Shown: positions 1-9,793, numbered from the stretch's first letter. The stretch is 64,000 nt of DNA from Leptospira ryugenii (GCF_003114855.1 NZ_BFBB01000002.1:558001-622000), one strand, 5' to 3'. A program made the numbers and translations. Notes: generated from the letters alone by a model not told the origin.

Positions 1-795
1 AAAGATTTGAATCTAAAGTTGACGGATATCGACATCGATGGAGCAGATCTTGCTAATCATAACCATGTGAGTGTTGATTTCGATGCAGACGTAACTATCA
101 TTGGAAAGGCAAAAAATGAGGCCGCACAATTTCTATTGGATACAAATGGTGAGATCTCACCCTTTGTGGAAAAAACAGGGCTTGTCAACCCCAGTGTTAT
201 CTATAACGTAACTATGCAAGAAGACTCTTTTCTCTCAGGTTTTGCTGCCTTTGATGCGATCGCCGGAGAACTTCCAATCTTAAACCAAGCAGGCCTTAAA
301 CTGGATAAGCTGAAGGAAAAGGCAATCTTGAAAAAAGATGTAAGTTTTAAAGTATCTTATGCAGATGGGAAAGTTACTTTCTTAGATGAACCAACCTTTC
401 CAACAAAAAATTATGATCTTCAAATCAATAAAGGTTCATTTCTGATCATCACAAATAACCAGCATGAGATGAAAATGGGTATGCTCTATGACGAAGAGGA
501 ATCCAAAAAATCTATCGCTGGAGTGGACGCAAAAATTAAGGACGCAACGAAAGGATCGGGTGATCCAAAAGAACTAAGAAACAAAGTATTAGGTTCACTC
601 ATCAAAGACGACAGGATCAATATCCCATTCAAAACATCAGGTGACATCAGAAATCCTTCGGTTACTCTGGGTGTGGAAATTGGTTCTTTGGCTGATCTGC
701 TCGGTGGCGCAATCAAAGGAGCTATCAAAGGTAAGATTGGAGACGAACTTAAAAAAATTCCCGGTGGAGATGCATTGAAAAAATTTGGGTTTTAA
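1..795 (+). CDS. AsmA-like / TIGR03545-type protein, C-terminal part (5' end outside window)
   Basis: The reading frame is open from base 1, so the gene starts before the window and only about 264 C-terminal residues are visible. The first in-frame start-like codon (TTG at 7) has no reason to be the true start. The visible part consists of short beta-rich stretches followed by a tail of the kind seen in AsmA-like proteins: a phrase like IPFKTSGDIRNPSVTLGVE, then an amphipathic helix with repeated GAIKGAIKG glycines and a closing phenylalanine. AsmA-like proteins are envelope proteins implicated in lipid transport or outer-membrane assembly. Assignment to the uncharacterised TIGR03545 group is from memory of the family and is tentative. 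The gene ends just before a strong terminator shared with typA. Confidence 0.55.
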   Translation, partial: KDLNLKLTDIDIDGADLANHNHVSVDFDADVTIIGKAKNEAAQFLLDTNGEISPFVEKTGLVNPSVIYNVTMQEDSFLSGFAAFDAIAGELPILNQAGLKLDKLKEKAILKKDVSFKVSYADGKVTFLDEPTFPTKNYDLQINKGSFLIITNNQHEMKMGMLYDEEESKKSIAGVDAKIKDATKGSGDPKELRNKVLGSLIKDDRINIPFKTSGDIRNPSVTLGVEIGSLADLLGGAIKGAIKGKIGDELKKIPGGDALKKFGF

Positions 796-811
796 AGGTT
801 TGTAACGATGC

Positions 812-846
812 AAAAAGGATCCACAATATCTTTGTGGATCCTTTTT
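812..846. terminator. Bidirectional intrinsic terminator between the AsmA-like gene and typA
   Basis: This is a perfect 15-bp inverted repeat. AAAAAGGATCCACAA (812-826) is separated by a 5-base loop from TTGTGGATCCTTTTT (832-846). The GC-rich core is flanked by an A tract on one side and a T tract on the other, so the hairpin works as a terminator in both directions. It lies exactly between two convergent stop codons, at 795 and 850. Confidence 0.9.
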
Positions 847-849
847 AAT

Positions 850-2658
850 TTAACGACCGTTTCCTGCCCGTTTTCTCATATTGGCATCTAGGATCTTTTT
901 CCTAAGCCTCAAACTATTAGGCGTGACTTCCAACAATTCATCATCATCTAAAAACTCAATGGATTGCTCTAGAGTCAGTCTTTTGGGAGGAGTCAAACGG
1001 ATCGCTTCATCTGAACCAGAAGCTCTTACGTTAGTAAGCTTTTTTTCCCGTACTGGGTTTACTTCTAAATCTGAATCACGAGCGTTCATCCCAAGGATCA
1101 TCCCAGGATAAACTGCAGTTTGAGGCTCAATGAATAGCTCCCCTCTTTCTTGCACCTTCCAAAGAGCGTAGGCAGTAGCATCTCCAGAATCCATGGATAT
1201 GAGAGCTCCATTTTTCCTTCCTGGAATTTCCCCTTTGTATTTATCATAACGAAGGAAGCGGCTAGACATTACACCTTCACCTCGAGTTTCGGAAATGAAA
1301 TGACCGCGAAATCCGATAAGGCCCCTTGTGGGTATCTCATATTCAACCCGAGTTATACCAGAGGCATGCGTCTCCATTCCTTGGAGTTCCCCTTTACGTC
1401 GATTCAGTTCTTGGATCACAGCTCCACTGAACTGCTCTGGCATATCCATCACCAAATTTTCGTAAGGTTCCGTTTTTTCACCATTTTCATTTGATTTTAA
1501 AATAACTTCAGGTCTGGAAACTTGCAACTCATAGCCTTCTCGACGCATTGTCTCTATCAAGACAGAAAGGTGCAATTCTCCCCTTCCCAAAATTTTGAAT
1601 CGATCTTTATCTTCTGTCTCTTCTAACTTAAGTGCCACGTTTGTCTCTAATTCACGGTCTAGTCTTTCCCGTAAGTTTCGAGTGGTAACAAATTTCCCTT
1701 CTTTGCCAGCAAAGGGGGAATTGTTAATCATAAAAAACATGGAGACCGTAGGTTCTTCGACTTGTATGGCCGGCAATGGAATGGGATTACCTAAATCACA
1801 AACCGTATCTCCAATGAACATGTCTGGGATACCTGCAATCGCTACGATATCACCAGAAACTGCTTCGTCCATTTCGTAGCGTTGCAATCCTTCATAGCCA
1901 TACACTTTTGTGATTTTATAATTGGCAGTTTGGCCATTTGTCTTTGCGAGAGTGACATCCTGTCCTTTTTTCAATGTGCCTGCGTAGATTTTACCGATGG
2001 CGATCCTTCCTACATAGTCATTATAGTCAAGAGCCACTACTTGGAATTGCAAAGGTCTTTGGTCATCCGATTTTACAGCAGGAACATGTGCGAGGACTTT
2101 GTCGAGAAGCGGTTCAATATTCTCTCCTGGAGAATCCTTTAACTCATTCACCGCCCAACCTTGTTTTGCCGAAGCATAGATGATGGGAAAGTCCAACTGT
2201 TCTTCTGTGGCTCCCAAATCGCTAAACAAATCAAATACTTTATCAACAGCAAAGGCAGGCCTTGCTCCGTCTCGATCCACTTTGTTGACAACGACAATGG
2301 GTTTGTGGCCCAATTGTAAAGACTTGCCCAGCACGAAACGGGTTTGAGGCATGGGACCATCAAACGCGTCCACCAGAAGCAAAGTGCAATCTGTCATAGA
2401 CAGAACTCGTTCCACCTCTCCGCCAAAATCGGCGTGGCCAGGAGTATCGACTATGTTGATACGGGTGTTCTTATACTTTACAGAGGTATTTTTGGCAAGA
2501 ATTGTAATCCCTTTTTCCTGTTCCAAAGCATTGGAATCCATGATCCTTTCACGGTCTTCTTTAGCGGTAACGGCTCCTGTATGGCGGAGGATGCAATCTG
2601 TCAGGGTAGTTTTCCCATGGTCGACGTGGGCAATGATGGCGATATTTCGTATTTCCAT
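850..2658 (-). CDS. typA: Ribosome-associated GTPase TypA/BipA
   Basis: Translational GTPase of the EF-G/LepA superfamily that binds the 70S ribosome and acts in ribosome assembly and stress adaptation. The G1 motif [10 protein letters not shown] is near the N-terminus, followed by G3 [15 protein letters not shown] and G4 NKVDR. The EF-G-like domains III and V and the TypA-specific C-terminal domain follow, the latter carrying [19 protein letters not shown]. At about 602 residues it has the usual family length. The frame continues four codons upstream to a TTG (2670), but family members begin with [16 protein letters not shown], so the ATG at 2658 is preferred. No strong Shine-Dalgarno is visible for either. 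It is divergent from rplU and stands alone, ended by the bidirectional terminator. Confidence 0.96.
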   Translation of the reverse strand: MEIRNIAIIAHVDHGKTTLTDCILRHTGAVTAKEDRERIMDSNALEQEKGITILAKNTSVKYKNTRINIVDTPGHADFGGEVERVLSMTDCTLLLVDAFDGPMPQTRFVLGKSLQLGHKPIVVVNKVDRDGARPAFAVDKVFDLFSDLGATEEQLDFPIIYASAKQGWAVNELKDSPGENIEPLLDKVLAHVPAVKSDDQRPLQFQVVALDYNDYVGRIAIGKIYAGTLKKGQDVTLAKTNGQTANYKITKVYGYEGLQRYEMDEAVSGDIVAIAGIPDMFIGDTVCDLGNPIPLPAIQVEEPTVSMFFMINNSPFAGKEGKFVTTRNLRERLDRELETNVALKLEETEDKDRFKILGRGELHLSVLIETMRREGYELQVSRPEVILKSNENGEKTEPYENLVMDMPEQFSGAVIQELNRRKGELQGMETHASGITRVEYEIPTRGLIGFRGHFISETRGEGVMSSRFLRYDKYKGEIPGRKNGALISMDSGDATAYALWKVQERGELFIEPQTAVYPGMILGMNARDSDLEVNPVREKKLTNVRASGSDEAIRLTPPKRLTLEQSIEFLDDDELLEVTPNSLRLRKKILDANMRKRAGNGR

Positions 2659-2702
2659 TGTTTTTACCAAAAATTAGGAATGCTCTAGGCTGTCTAGGGC
2701 AT

Positions 2703-2732
2703 TTGCCATTGACAAGCCCATGTTCCTATAAA
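2703..2732 (+). promoter_or_regulatory. Candidate sigma70-type promoter for the rplU operon
   Basis: TTGCCA (2703-2708) and TATAAA (2727-2732) are separated by 18 bp in the 113-bp gap between the divergent typA and rplU starts. Transcription would begin about 30 bases before the rplU ATG. The nearby TTGACA (2709) is a better -35 hexamer, but it is only 12 bp from TATAAA. This is a prediction from hexamers only. Confidence 0.45.
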
Positions 2733-2771
2733 TCCTGGTAAGAACAGCTAGTTTTACATTAGGAAAGGTAT

Positions 2772-3080
2772 ATGTTCGCCATTATTGAGCTTGGAGCCAA
2801 ACAATTTAAGGTCTCTGCTGACCAGATTTTCGTAGCAGATAAAACTGCCAATGCAGTGGGCAATAGCTTCGATGCCAAAGTTCTTTTATTATCCAGTGAA
2901 AATAAGGTGAACGTTGGCTCCCCCGTACTTTCTGGGGCAAAGGTCACTCTTAAGGTCATAGAAGACTGCAAAGGTGACAAGATCCACGGTTTTAAATACA
3001 AGAAGAGAAAAAATTATAAGAAGGCATGGGGACATAGACAACAACTCCAAAAGTTTCAGGTTGTTTCCATCAGCGCTTAG
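2772..3080 (+). CDS. rplU: 50S ribosomal protein L21
   Basis: 102 residues, the normal size for bL21, a 23S rRNA-binding protein of the large subunit. The protein opens with [13 protein letters not shown] and ends with the typical basic stretch [19 protein letters not shown] and a short beta strand QKFQVVSI. The Shine-Dalgarno AGGAAAGG (2761-2768) is just upstream of the ATG. It is the first gene of rplU-prp-rpmA, the gene order widely conserved in bacteria. The next gene starts at the base after its stop codon, which suggests translational coupling. Confidence 0.97.
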   Translation: MFAIIELGAKQFKVSADQIFVADKTANAVGNSFDAKVLLLSSENKVNVGSPVLSGAKVTLKVIEDCKGDKIHGFKYKKRKNYKKAWGHRQQLQKFQVVSISA

Positions 3081-3398
3081 TTGGTCATCATAGAGATTCA
3101 AATTAAGGAAGGATTGATAGAAGGGTTTCGGATAGAGGGTCATGCACCGATCGAGTTTGGTTCTCCAGGAGAGAATTTGCTTTGTGCCGCAGTTTCGATG
3201 CTAGGCCAAACACTTCACTCTTATCTGGCAAAGGAAGGGGTGCTCTCCCACGAAAGAAAGGAAAATGGTTTTTTGGAGCTGAGCTTGCAAGCTGAAAAGC
3301 GCACTGCCTACAAACAAGCAATGGAGCTTGTTCGATTTGGCCTTCGCTCCTTAGAAACCCAATACCCTAACATCCTAAAAATAAAAGAAAGGCAATAA
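3081..3398 (+). CDS. prp: Prp-family cysteine protease (YsxB/DUF464)
   Basis: 105 residues encoded between rplU and rpmA, the hallmark position of prp. The family's catalytic pair is visible: His21 in EGHAP and Cys35 in ENLLCAAVSML. In Firmicutes Prp cleaves an N-terminal extension from ribosomal protein L27. Here L27 has no such extension (see findings), so the substrate is uncertain. The start is a TTG immediately after the rplU stop, without its own clear ribosome-binding site, so expression probably depends on translation of rplU. The family call is firm; the function in this organism is inferred. Confidence 0.88.
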   Translation: MVIIEIQIKEGLIEGFRIEGHAPIEFGSPGENLLCAAVSMLGQTLHSYLAKEGVLSHERKENGFLELSLQAEKRTAYKQAMELVRFGLRSLETQYPNILKIKERQ

Positions 3399-3412
3399 AT
3401 AAGAGGTAAACA

Positions 3413-3670
3413 ATGGCTACAAAAAAAGGTGGTGGATCCACAAAGAACGGAAGAGATTCGGTATCCAAGAGATTGGGAGTCAAGGTGTTTGGTGGTCAAG
3501 TCGCGGTTGCTGGCAATATCATTGTAAGGCAACGTGGCACACAATTCAAACCTGGTAAAAATGTTGGAATTGGTCGTGACCATACCCTCTTCGCTCTTAC
3601 TGATGGTGTCGTAGCTTTTGAATACGTAACCAAAGAGCGCCAACAAGTTTCGGTTTACCCAAAACTTTAA
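3413..3670 (+). CDS. rpmA: 50S ribosomal protein L27
   Basis: 85 residues, the normal size for bL27, whose N-terminus reaches the peptidyl-transferase centre. The protein starts [16 protein letters not shown] and continues through the conserved [10 protein letters not shown] and [24 protein letters not shown] segments. AAGAGG (3401-3406) is a good ribosome-binding site. In frame, only one codon separates the ATG from an upstream TAA (3407-3409), so the protein cannot carry the long N-terminal extension found in Firmicutes. It closes the ribosomal-protein block. Confidence 0.97.
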   Translation: MATKKGGGSTKNGRDSVSKRLGVKVFGGQVAVAGNIIVRQRGTQFKPGKNVGIGRDHTLFALTDGVVAFEYVTKERQQVSVYPKL

Positions 3671-3707
3671 TCCAAACCCTAGCCTAGGCTGGGAGTTGTG
3701 GAGGAAG

Positions 3708-3743
3708 AACCCGTTTGGAGTGAGACTCGGACGGGTTTTTTTT
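3708..3743 (+). terminator. Intrinsic terminator or attenuator between rpmA and obgE
   Basis: AACCCGT (3708-3714) pairs with ACGGGTT (3731-3737), and GAGT pairs with ACTC inside the loop. A run of T continues to 3743. A second small palindrome, AGCCTAGGCT, lies at 3680-3689. The T tract ends only about 10 bases before the obgE ATG, so the hairpin ends the ribosomal-protein transcript or limits read-through into obgE. Confidence 0.75.
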
Positions 3744-3753
3744 ATTCAAAACA

Positions 3754-4758
3754 ATGTCAAATTTCATAGATGAAATCCAGATCCGAATCCAGGCCGGTCA
3801 CGGCGGCGCGGGATCTGTACACTTCCATAAAGAAAAATTTGTAGAGTTTGGCGGTCCAGATGGTGGTGACGGCGGAGATGGAGGAGATGTGGTTTTCCTT
3901 GCCGATACCCGGGTCATAACACTTGAACAGTATCTACCCGACCGCCTGTATTCTGCAGAAGATGGACAAGCAGGAACTGGCAACCAAAGGCATGGAAAGA
4001 ACGGAGCTGACCTTATCCTAAAAGTTCCTATCGGTACCCAAATCTTCGATTTCGAAACACGAGAGTTGCTCTACGATTTTACAAAAGATGGAGAGACGGT
4101 TCGTCTTGCCCAAGGAGGTCGAGGTGGAAAGGGAAACACTTTCTTTAAATCCTCTACCCACCAAACTCCCCGTTTTGCGCAACCAGGCGAGGATGGACAA
4201 CGATTTTCTATACTACTGCAATTAAAACTGATTGCTGATATTGGGATTGTTGGACTGCCCAATGCGGGAAAATCTACTCTCCTTGCTAAAATCACACAAG
4301 CACACCCAAAGATTGCTGGCTATGCCTTCACAACACTCTCTCCCAATTTGGGAGTTGTTAGGCGCCATGAAGATTTATATAGATATACTGTTGCGGACAT
4401 CCCTGGTATCATTGAAGGTGCTTCCAAAGGAGTGGGATTAGGCCTCTCTTTTTTGAAACACATCGAACGGGTTCGAGGGATATTATTTTTGTTTGATGGA
4501 AGTAATCTTTACCTAGAAGAAGAGCTGAGTATGCTCCGCAACGAATTAGGTTCCTATAACGAAGCTCTATTGCAAAAACCCTACCTACTTGTGATCAATA
4601 AGATTGATATCTGGGATGATCCGAATTTTTCTCTGGAAGTACAGAAATCCTATTCACACTTAGGTGAAGTTTTTTTGATATCAGCAGATAAAGATATAAA
4701 CCTCGATGCATTATTGGACAAAATGGACGAAGTGTTTTTCCCGGACCAAATTACATGA
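3754..4758 (+). CDS. obgE: Obg-family GTPase ObgE/CgtA
   Basis: Essential GTPase of 50S subunit assembly and stress signalling. The N-terminal glycine-rich Obg fold (about residues 1-158) contains [13 protein letters not shown]. The G domain shows G1 GLPNAGKST, switch [10 protein letters not shown]3 DIPGI and G4 NKID. The C-terminal OCT domain found in some Gram-positives is absent, so 334 residues is as expected. The protein begins [20 protein letters not shown], which matches the family start. The ATG nevertheless sits 10 bases after a terminator T tract with no Shine-Dalgarno. Its last four bases overlap proB (ATGA). Confidence 0.96.
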   Translation: MSNFIDEIQIRIQAGHGGAGSVHFHKEKFVEFGGPDGGDGGDGGDVVFLADTRVITLEQYLPDRLYSAEDGQAGTGNQRHGKNGADLILKVPIGTQIFDFETRELLYDFTKDGETVRLAQGGRGGKGNTFFKSSTHQTPRFAQPGEDGQRFSILLQLKLIADIGIVGLPNAGKSTLLAKITQAHPKIAGYAFTTLSPNLGVVRRHEDLYRYTVADIPGIIEGASKGVGLGLSFLKHIERVRGILFLFDGSNLYLEEELSMLRNELGSYNEALLQKPYLLVINKIDIWDDPNFSLEVQKSYSHLGEVFLISADKDINLDALLDKMDEVFFPDQIT

Positions 4759-5606
4759 GCACAGAAAGAATAGACCTACTCAAATCCTTGAAAGATACAA
4801 AAACAATTGTGATCAAAATAGGATCGGCACGTGTTTCGACAAGCCCTGAAAAAACAAATGATTTTCTATATGGTTTGGTGGGAGAAATCCGTGCCTTGCG
4901 GGACCAGGGCAAAAAAGTGATTTTGGTTTCTTCTGGTGCCATTGCGCAAGGAAAACGTCTCTACTCAAAGATCAAACTCTCTGAGCCAAATTCGCAAATC
5001 GCTTTGGCCGAAAAACAAGCATTCGCGGCAATGGGCCAAAATCGGCTCATGAATTTATATGAAAGTTTTTTTAGTCGAGTCAATATCCCGATTGCACAGA
5101 TACTATTTGGCCGAAGGGATCTGGGAGAAGCGCAAAACTTTGTAAATTTAAAAAACACCTTCCAACAACTATTGGATTGGGGTGTGCTCCCTATCGTAAA
5201 TGAAAATGATTCTATTTCAACCGAAGAAATTAATCTGGGTGACAATGATGTACTTTCATCGATTGTAACCGCCACTGTGGGAGCCGAAATGCTCATCATC
5301 CTAACGAGTGTAGATGGATATCTAAAGGATGGGAAGCCTGTTCCTTTTTTGCAAGAGATTGGCGAGGCTGAGGAGAAGTATGCATTAGGTCCATCCGGTC
5401 CAGGAACTGGTGGCATGATGACCAAATTAAAGGCAGCAAAGTACATCCTTCCTTTCGGAATGAAAACTGTGATTTTAAATGGGGAAAGAAAAAACATCAT
5501 CTCCCAGTTTTTTCAAGATCCAAACATTGGCACCTTGATTGCCAATCCAAAGATAAATTTCTTTGCACCAACAGAAAAAGAAGTTCAAAAAAGATTTTTT
5601 CAGTGA
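4755..5606 (+). CDS. proB: Glutamate 5-kinase
   Basis: First step of proline synthesis, phosphorylating glutamate to gamma-glutamyl phosphate. Amino-acid-kinase motifs are visible: [11 protein letters not shown] near the N-terminus, [17 protein letters not shown] and the [13 protein letters not shown] segment. At 283 residues it consists of the kinase domain only. The C-terminal PUA domain of the E. coli enzyme (367 residues) is absent, as in a number of shorter bacterial ProB proteins. The start overlaps the obgE stop by 4 bp and proA follows 22 bp later, so the two proline enzymes are made together. Confidence 0.95.
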   Translation: MSTERIDLLKSLKDTKTIVIKIGSARVSTSPEKTNDFLYGLVGEIRALRDQGKKVILVSSGAIAQGKRLYSKIKLSEPNSQIALAEKQAFAAMGQNRLMNLYESFFSRVNIPIAQILFGRRDLGEAQNFVNLKNTFQQLLDWGVLPIVNENDSISTEEINLGDNDVLSSIVTATVGAEMLIILTSVDGYLKDGKPVPFLQEIGEAEEKYALGPSGPGTGGMMTKLKAAKYILPFGMKTVILNGERKNIISQFFQDPNIGTLIANPKINFFAPTEKEVQKRFFQ

Positions 5607-5628
5607 GTCGACTTAGGAAGGATTTCAA

Positions 5629-6885
5629 ATGAATACAGATTATGAAAAAGAAGCACTAACACATGCCAAACAAGCAAAAGAAAGTGTAAAGTTCATTCGG
5701 AGTCTTTCTACCCAAAAGAAAAATGCGGTTCTCAAAAGGTTTTCTCAACTACTGGAAAGCCATGCGCAAAGCATCATAGTTGAAAATAAAAAAGATATGG
5801 AAAACGGTAAATCGAAGGGACTTAGCCAAGCACTCCTCGATCGTTTGCTCCTCGATGAAAAGAGAATCCTCTCTATGAAAAAGAGTGTCGAAGATATTGT
5901 TTCTTTACCCGACCCAATCGGAGAGGTCGTCCGTGGAGTACAATTGCCAAACGGTTTAGAACTCATAACCAAGCGGGTACCCATTGGTGTCATAATGACC
6001 ATCTTTGAATCAAGACCGAATGTAATTGTGGATATCGCTTCCCTTTCCTTTAAATCGGGAAATGCATGCATTCTAAGAGGAGGTTCAGAGGCATTTCACT
6101 CAAATCTAATCCTCAGTGGCTTATTCCATGAAGCCTTGATAGCCGAAGGACTTAGCTCCGATTGTGTCGTCTTTGTAAAAAGTACCGACAGGGAGGCGAT
6201 GTTGCCTTACTTTCAATTGGACCAATTGATCGATATCATAGTGCCAAGAGGTGGGGAAGCTCTTATCCAATTTGTTAGCAAAAATAGCAAAGTTCCAGTA
6301 GTGAAGCATGACAAGGGTGTCACAAACCTATTCATCGATGCGAGCGCAAAAGAAGGGATTGTTTTACCCATCCTTTTGAACTCTAAAATGCAGAGACCCG
6401 GTGTCTGCAATGCGCTTGAGAATTTATTTATTCATAGAGACTATCCAGACATTTCCTCACTTTTGGAAGCATTAGCTGCAAATGATGTTAAACTTTTGTT
6501 AGATGAAAAATCTCTTCCCTTCTATCCAAAAGCAAATAAAGCAAGCGAGGAAGACTTCTACCTTGAATTTCTAGATAATCGATTGAGCGTAAAAATTGTC
6601 GAGAATCTGGAGGAAGCGATTCAAAACATAGAGCGCTATAGCTCTGGTCACACGGAATGCATTCTGTCCGAGAGCCAAAGCAATATTTTAGAATTCCAAA
6701 GTCGTTTAGATAGTGCTTCCATTTTTGTGAACTGCTCCACCCGTTTTCATGATGGTGGTGAGTATGGATTGGGAGCTGAAGTAGGAATTTCTACTGGCAA
6801 ATTGCATGTAAGAGGTCCCATGGGACTCATCCATTTAACTACAACAACTACATTTGTTACTGGGAATGGCCAAACAAGAGTATGA
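5629..6885 (+). CDS. proA: Gamma-glutamyl phosphate reductase
   Basis: Second proline-pathway enzyme, reducing gamma-glutamyl phosphate with NADPH to glutamate semialdehyde. At 418 residues it has normal length. The catalytic cysteine is visible in [20 protein letters not shown] and SGHTECIL are further family segments, as is the C-terminal [27 protein letters not shown] (5615-5621) is a strong ribosome-binding site. The 3' end overlaps the nadD start by 20 bp. Confidence 0.97.
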   Translation: MNTDYEKEALTHAKQAKESVKFIRSLSTQKKNAVLKRFSQLLESHAQSIIVENKKDMENGKSKGLSQALLDRLLLDEKRILSMKKSVEDIVSLPDPIGEVVRGVQLPNGLELITKRVPIGVIMTIFESRPNVIVDIASLSFKSGNACILRGGSEAFHSNLILSGLFHEALIAEGLSSDCVVFVKSTDREAMLPYFQLDQLIDIIVPRGGEALIQFVSKNSKVPVVKHDKGVTNLFIDASAKEGIVLPILLNSKMQRPGVCNALENLFIHRDYPDISSLLEALAANDVKLLLDEKSLPFYPKANKASEEDFYLEFLDNRLSVKIVENLEEAIQNIERYSSGHTECILSESQSNILEFQSRLDSASIFVNCSTRFHDGGEYGLGAEVGISTGKLHVRGPMGLIHLTTTTTFVTGNGQTRV

Positions 6886-7489
6886 TCATCTAATATTCTT
6901 TGGAGGTAGCTTTGATCCTCCCCATTTAGCACATTTAGAAATGGTAAGGATATTAAAAAAGGATTACCTTTCAAAAACTAAGATACTTATCGTACCTAAT
7001 TACCAATCTCCATTTAAAGACCAAAAAAGTTTATTACGTGAAGACATTTTGTTACTATGCAAATGGAACTTTGCCTCCATTTTGGATGAGAATACGGAAT
7101 TGAGTAGTCTTGAAATCTCAAAGAAAGAAAAAAGCTATACAGTGGAGACTCTGGAAGAATTAAAATCTAATTACAGCCAAACGAAGATTTCACTCTGTAT
7201 GGGTGAAGATAGTATCCTCACACTACCTACTTGGTTCCAATATGATCGTATCAATCAACTTGTGAGTAGCTACCTTATTTTCAGAAGGCATACTCCCTCA
7301 CCTGTTGAAATTAAATTTCCCAACAATTCCATTCGAAACAAATCAAAAGTATACGACAATCCACTTTGGGATATTTCTTCCACAATGATCCGAAACAAAC
7401 GGAAGCTCTCCCTGGCAAAGATTCACTTGGAGGAGAAAGTATTGGGAAGACTCGTGGAAATAGGATGGTTTTCAGAAGATAATGAGTGA
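6866..7489 (+). CDS. nadD: Nicotinate-nucleotide adenylyltransferase
   Basis: Converts nicotinate mononucleotide and ATP to deamido-NAD in NAD synthesis. The nucleotidyltransferase motif [14 protein letters not shown] (family GGTFDPxHxGH) is near the N-terminus and the ISSTMIR motif (family ISSTxIR) near the C-terminus. The product is 207 residues from the ATG at 6866. The frame also has a TTG at 6854, and neither start has a convincing ribosome-binding site. It begins inside proA and its end overlaps yqeK by 8 bp. The obg-nadD-yqeK-rsfS order is common in bacteria. Confidence 0.93.
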   Translation: MAKQEYDHLIFFGGSFDPPHLAHLEMVRILKKDYLSKTKILIVPNYQSPFKDQKSLLREDILLLCKWNFASILDENTELSSLEISKKEKSYTVETLEELKSNYSQTKISLCMGEDSILTLPTWFQYDRINQLVSSYLIFRRHTPSPVEIKFPNNSIRNKSKVYDNPLWDISSTMIRNKRKLSLAKIHLEEKVLGRLVEIGWFSEDNE

Positions 7490-8069
7490 AGATGATTGGA
7501 TCGAGTTCTTTAGCAAAGAAGTTCCGAAGCATATAACAGAGAGTCGATGGCAACATTGTTTGCGTGTAGCCAATTTTGCCAAAAGACTTTCCGATCTAAA
7601 TCACAACCAGAATCAAAAAAAAGCTTATCTTGCGGGCATACTTCATGACATTACAAAACAAAAGAAAACAGAATTTCATTTGGATCTTTTTGGCATAAAA
7701 AATCTACTCGATCAAGTCAAAACAATGCCGAAAGAAGCATACCATGCCTGGTCTGCTCCCATTTATATTGAAATCGAATTTGGGTATCAAGATGCGTCTG
7801 TTTTCCAAGCAATTCGATCTCATACTATGGGTGGAAAAAACATGGGCCTATTGGAAAAAATCCTCTACGCATCTGATTTTTTAGGTTCAGAGTATGCAGG
7901 TAGACAAGAGCTATTTCCCTTTTGGGTAGAGAAGGTTGAAAAAGACCTTAACTTTGGAGTCAACCTCAAAGCATCTCAAACAATAAATAATCTGATTGAA
8001 AGCAAACGTCCAATCTCTGAGACTACATTGGAAACCTATCACAACAGCTTACCAAAGAATACAGAATGA
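7482..8069 (+). CDS. yqeK: HD-domain hydrolase, YqeK-like Ap4A hydrolase
   Basis: 195 residues with a YqeK-type HD domain. The metal-binding signature is H (HCLRVANFAKRL) followed by HD (AGILHDITK), with further histidines in AYHAWSAP and IRSHTMGGK. YqeK proteins hydrolyse diadenosine tetraphosphate symmetrically to two ADP. The position between nadD and rsfS is the one seen in many bacteria. The start overlaps nadD by 8 bp and the stop overlaps the next gene by 4 bp, so it is translated within the operon. Confidence 0.88.
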   Translation: MSEDDWIEFFSKEVPKHITESRWQHCLRVANFAKRLSDLNHNQNQKKAYLAGILHDITKQKKTEFHLDLFGIKNLLDQVKTMPKEAYHAWSAPIYIEIEFGYQDASVFQAIRSHTMGGKNMGLLEKILYASDFLGSEYAGRQELFPFWVEKVEKDLNFGVNLKASQTINNLIESKRPISETTLETYHNSLPKNTE

Positions 8070-9217
8070 CTCGAGATCCTAGATCAAAATTTAGTTTGAA
8101 TCAAATCCTTCTCGCGGCGGCGATTGGGATCTTTTGCATTGCTCTCTTAAGCCTTTTCCTACGCAATAAATCTGGCGGAGGCACGGGGCTTAGGTTTGGA
8201 GGGGGGAAAAAGACTGTTGTCCTCTTTCACTTTCTTTCGGACAAAGATGAATTCCTTTTTTCGGTGTATGCGGAATTTTACAGCCAAGAAAAAAAGGCTG
8301 CCTTATTTTTTATCAACCCACTCACAAGTTTAGAAGATGAAAAGACCTTGGAGGATTATGGGAAAAAAGCTCCCGATGAGCTTGAGTCATCTCTGGAAGA
8401 TATATTTGATGCATCGATTCCAAATCAAATTACGTTTAAAGCTTCTTCTTTCAGAAAGACTGTAGACCTATTGGGAGGGATAGAATTTTTCTTCGAACCA
8501 AAAAGCAATCGAGTTACAGAACGCTATGAACGTAAACAGAAGATCTACCGACTAGATGGCGAAGATGCATTCGATGTGATTTCTTACCTAAAAGAAAAAA
8601 AACTCATTCACTATATACATAGACTGGAAATCCAGGAGAGTATGTTTCTCAGCTTCCTCGAGGCAATCCACCACCAAGGGGAATCATTCAACAAGACAAA
8701 GGTAGGCTTTTTACATGAACAAATCGAAAACAATCTTTCCTTGAAAGAATGGGAATCTCTCTTCGATTTATTTAAAAAAGAAAAGTTTACCTTTGGAGTC
8801 TCCGAATTACCAGCAGAGCCTATCCTAAGAGCCAAGAAAAAAGATGAAATTTTAAAAGCGAATGAAGAAACTGTAAAAGTTGCCTTTGCAAAATTTTCTT
8901 CTGATATTCGATCTGCTTATTTTGTAGATGGCGAAAGAGCGAGAATCGAAGTATTGAATGGAACTCAAAAAAGTGGGCTTGCCCGCTACGGTAAATCTTT
9001 GTTAAATGACAAAGGACTCAAAGTATTGTCTGTGGACAATGCTTGGGATTCTTCGTTTACCCAGAGCGTCATTTTGAATCGCTCGGGGAATACACATTAT
9101 ACAGATATCATATCTGAAACATTTCAAGGTAGAAAGGTGTTCTACGCTTTGCGAAAAGATCTAGGCTTAGACGCAACAGTCATTCTAGGGGAAGACTTTC
9201 AGAACTCAAAGGAATAA
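8066..9217 (+). CDS. LytR/CpsA/Psr-related membrane protein with LytR_C domain
   Basis: 383 residues. A single N-terminal membrane anchor (about residues 14-32, LLAAAIGIFCIALLSLFL) is followed by a region resembling a LytR-CpsA-Psr domain. A C-terminal LytR_C domain is recognisable from RIEVLNGTQKSGLARYGKSL. LCP proteins transfer glycopolymers to the cell wall. The LCP part is weakly conserved and I could not identify the arginine/aspartate set of active enzymes, so catalysis is doubtful. It lies between yqeK and rsfS with a 4-bp overlap upstream and one base before rsfS. Confidence 0.7.
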   Translation: MTRDPRSKFSLNQILLAAAIGIFCIALLSLFLRNKSGGGTGLRFGGGKKTVVLFHFLSDKDEFLFSVYAEFYSQEKKAALFFINPLTSLEDEKTLEDYGKKAPDELESSLEDIFDASIPNQITFKASSFRKTVDLLGGIEFFFEPKSNRVTERYERKQKIYRLDGEDAFDVISYLKEKKLIHYIHRLEIQESMFLSFLEAIHHQGESFNKTKVGFLHEQIENNLSLKEWESLFDLFKKEKFTFGVSELPAEPILRAKKKDEILKANEETVKVAFAKFSSDIRSAYFVDGERARIEVLNGTQKSGLARYGKSLLNDKGLKVLSVDNAWDSSFTQSVILNRSGNTHYTDIISETFQGRKVFYALRKDLGLDATVILGEDFQNSKE

Positions 9218-9218
9218 A

Positions 9219-9584
9219 ATGACCAAACTTAGTGAAGAAACGCTCTCGCATCTCAAACGTATCCAAAAAAGTCTAACAGAGAAAAAATGTGAAAAGGTTG
9301 AGATCCTAGATTTGAGATCGGTTAATTCTTATCTTTCCTTATTCGTGATTGCCACCGTAAAAACGGAAACCCAAGGAAGAAGTGTGGCAAAGGATATCGA
9401 GAAATTTATGAAACCGCTAAAACTTGCAGAGCGGAGAAATCACATCACAGACCTACCCAAAGATGCTACAGGTTGGATTCTCTTGGATTATGGTGAGATT
9501 TGTATCCATATTATGACCGAGGAAATGAGAAATTACTATGCACTTGAACGACTTTGGGGAGATGCAAGTCCAATCCAATTATAG
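9219..9584 (+). CDS. rsfS: Ribosomal silencing factor RsfS
   Basis: 121 residues, the normal size for the RsfS/YbeB/Iojap family, which binds L14 and blocks joining of ribosomal subunits during starvation. Recognisable segments are VEILDLRSVNSYLSLFVIAT and the C-terminal WILLDYGEICIHIMTEEMRNYY with the closing LERLWGDA. The ATG follows the upstream stop by one base. It is the last gene of the obgE-to-rsfS run; a weak hairpin follows. Confidence 0.95.
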   Translation: MTKLSEETLSHLKRIQKSLTEKKCEKVEILDLRSVNSYLSLFVIATVKTETQGRSVAKDIEKFMKPLKLAERRNHITDLPKDATGWILLDYGEICIHIMTEEMRNYYALERLWGDASPIQL

Positions 9585-9793
9585 TGAGTCTTTGTAATTA
9601 AAAACACCACCTTACGTTTGAAAAAAGGTTCCTTACTTTTCACGTACAACTTTCTTCTTTGCATTCTGGATGAGACCTAGTCTAAAATAGGATGCTTTGT
9701 CCCCTTCAGTTTCTCTCCTCATCACTTAAATTTTCTTGCTTCCGCCATTCTATTTTTGATCTTGTAGAAAGAGGGAGTTTTTAAGGCCTACTT
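9585..9793. other. Longest gene-free gap in the window, with a possible hairpin at 9613-9646
   Basis: This 209-bp gap lies between rsfS and the TolC-like gene. TACG (9613-9616) and TGAAAA (9619-9624) pair with TTTTCA (9637-9642) and CGTA (9643-9646), giving a 10-bp stem with a 2-base bulge and a 12-base loop. A pyrimidine-rich run follows. It may be a weak terminator for the rsfS operon. The rest is AT-rich and should contain the promoter of the TolC-like gene, but I see no convincing -35/-10 pair and no small gene. Confidence 0.35.

Noticed and set aside
1150..2688. Several + strand open frames opposite typA
   Set aside because: They lack ribosome-binding sites and domains and lie antisense to a fully conserved GTPase.
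2709..2732. TTGACA with TATAAA as promoter of rplU
   Set aside because: The spacing is only 12 bp; TTGCCA at 2703 gives 18 bp and is preferred.
4961..5500. 179-codon open frame antisense to proB
   Set aside because: Shadow of the proB codon pattern. No recognisable domain, and proB motifs run through the whole region.
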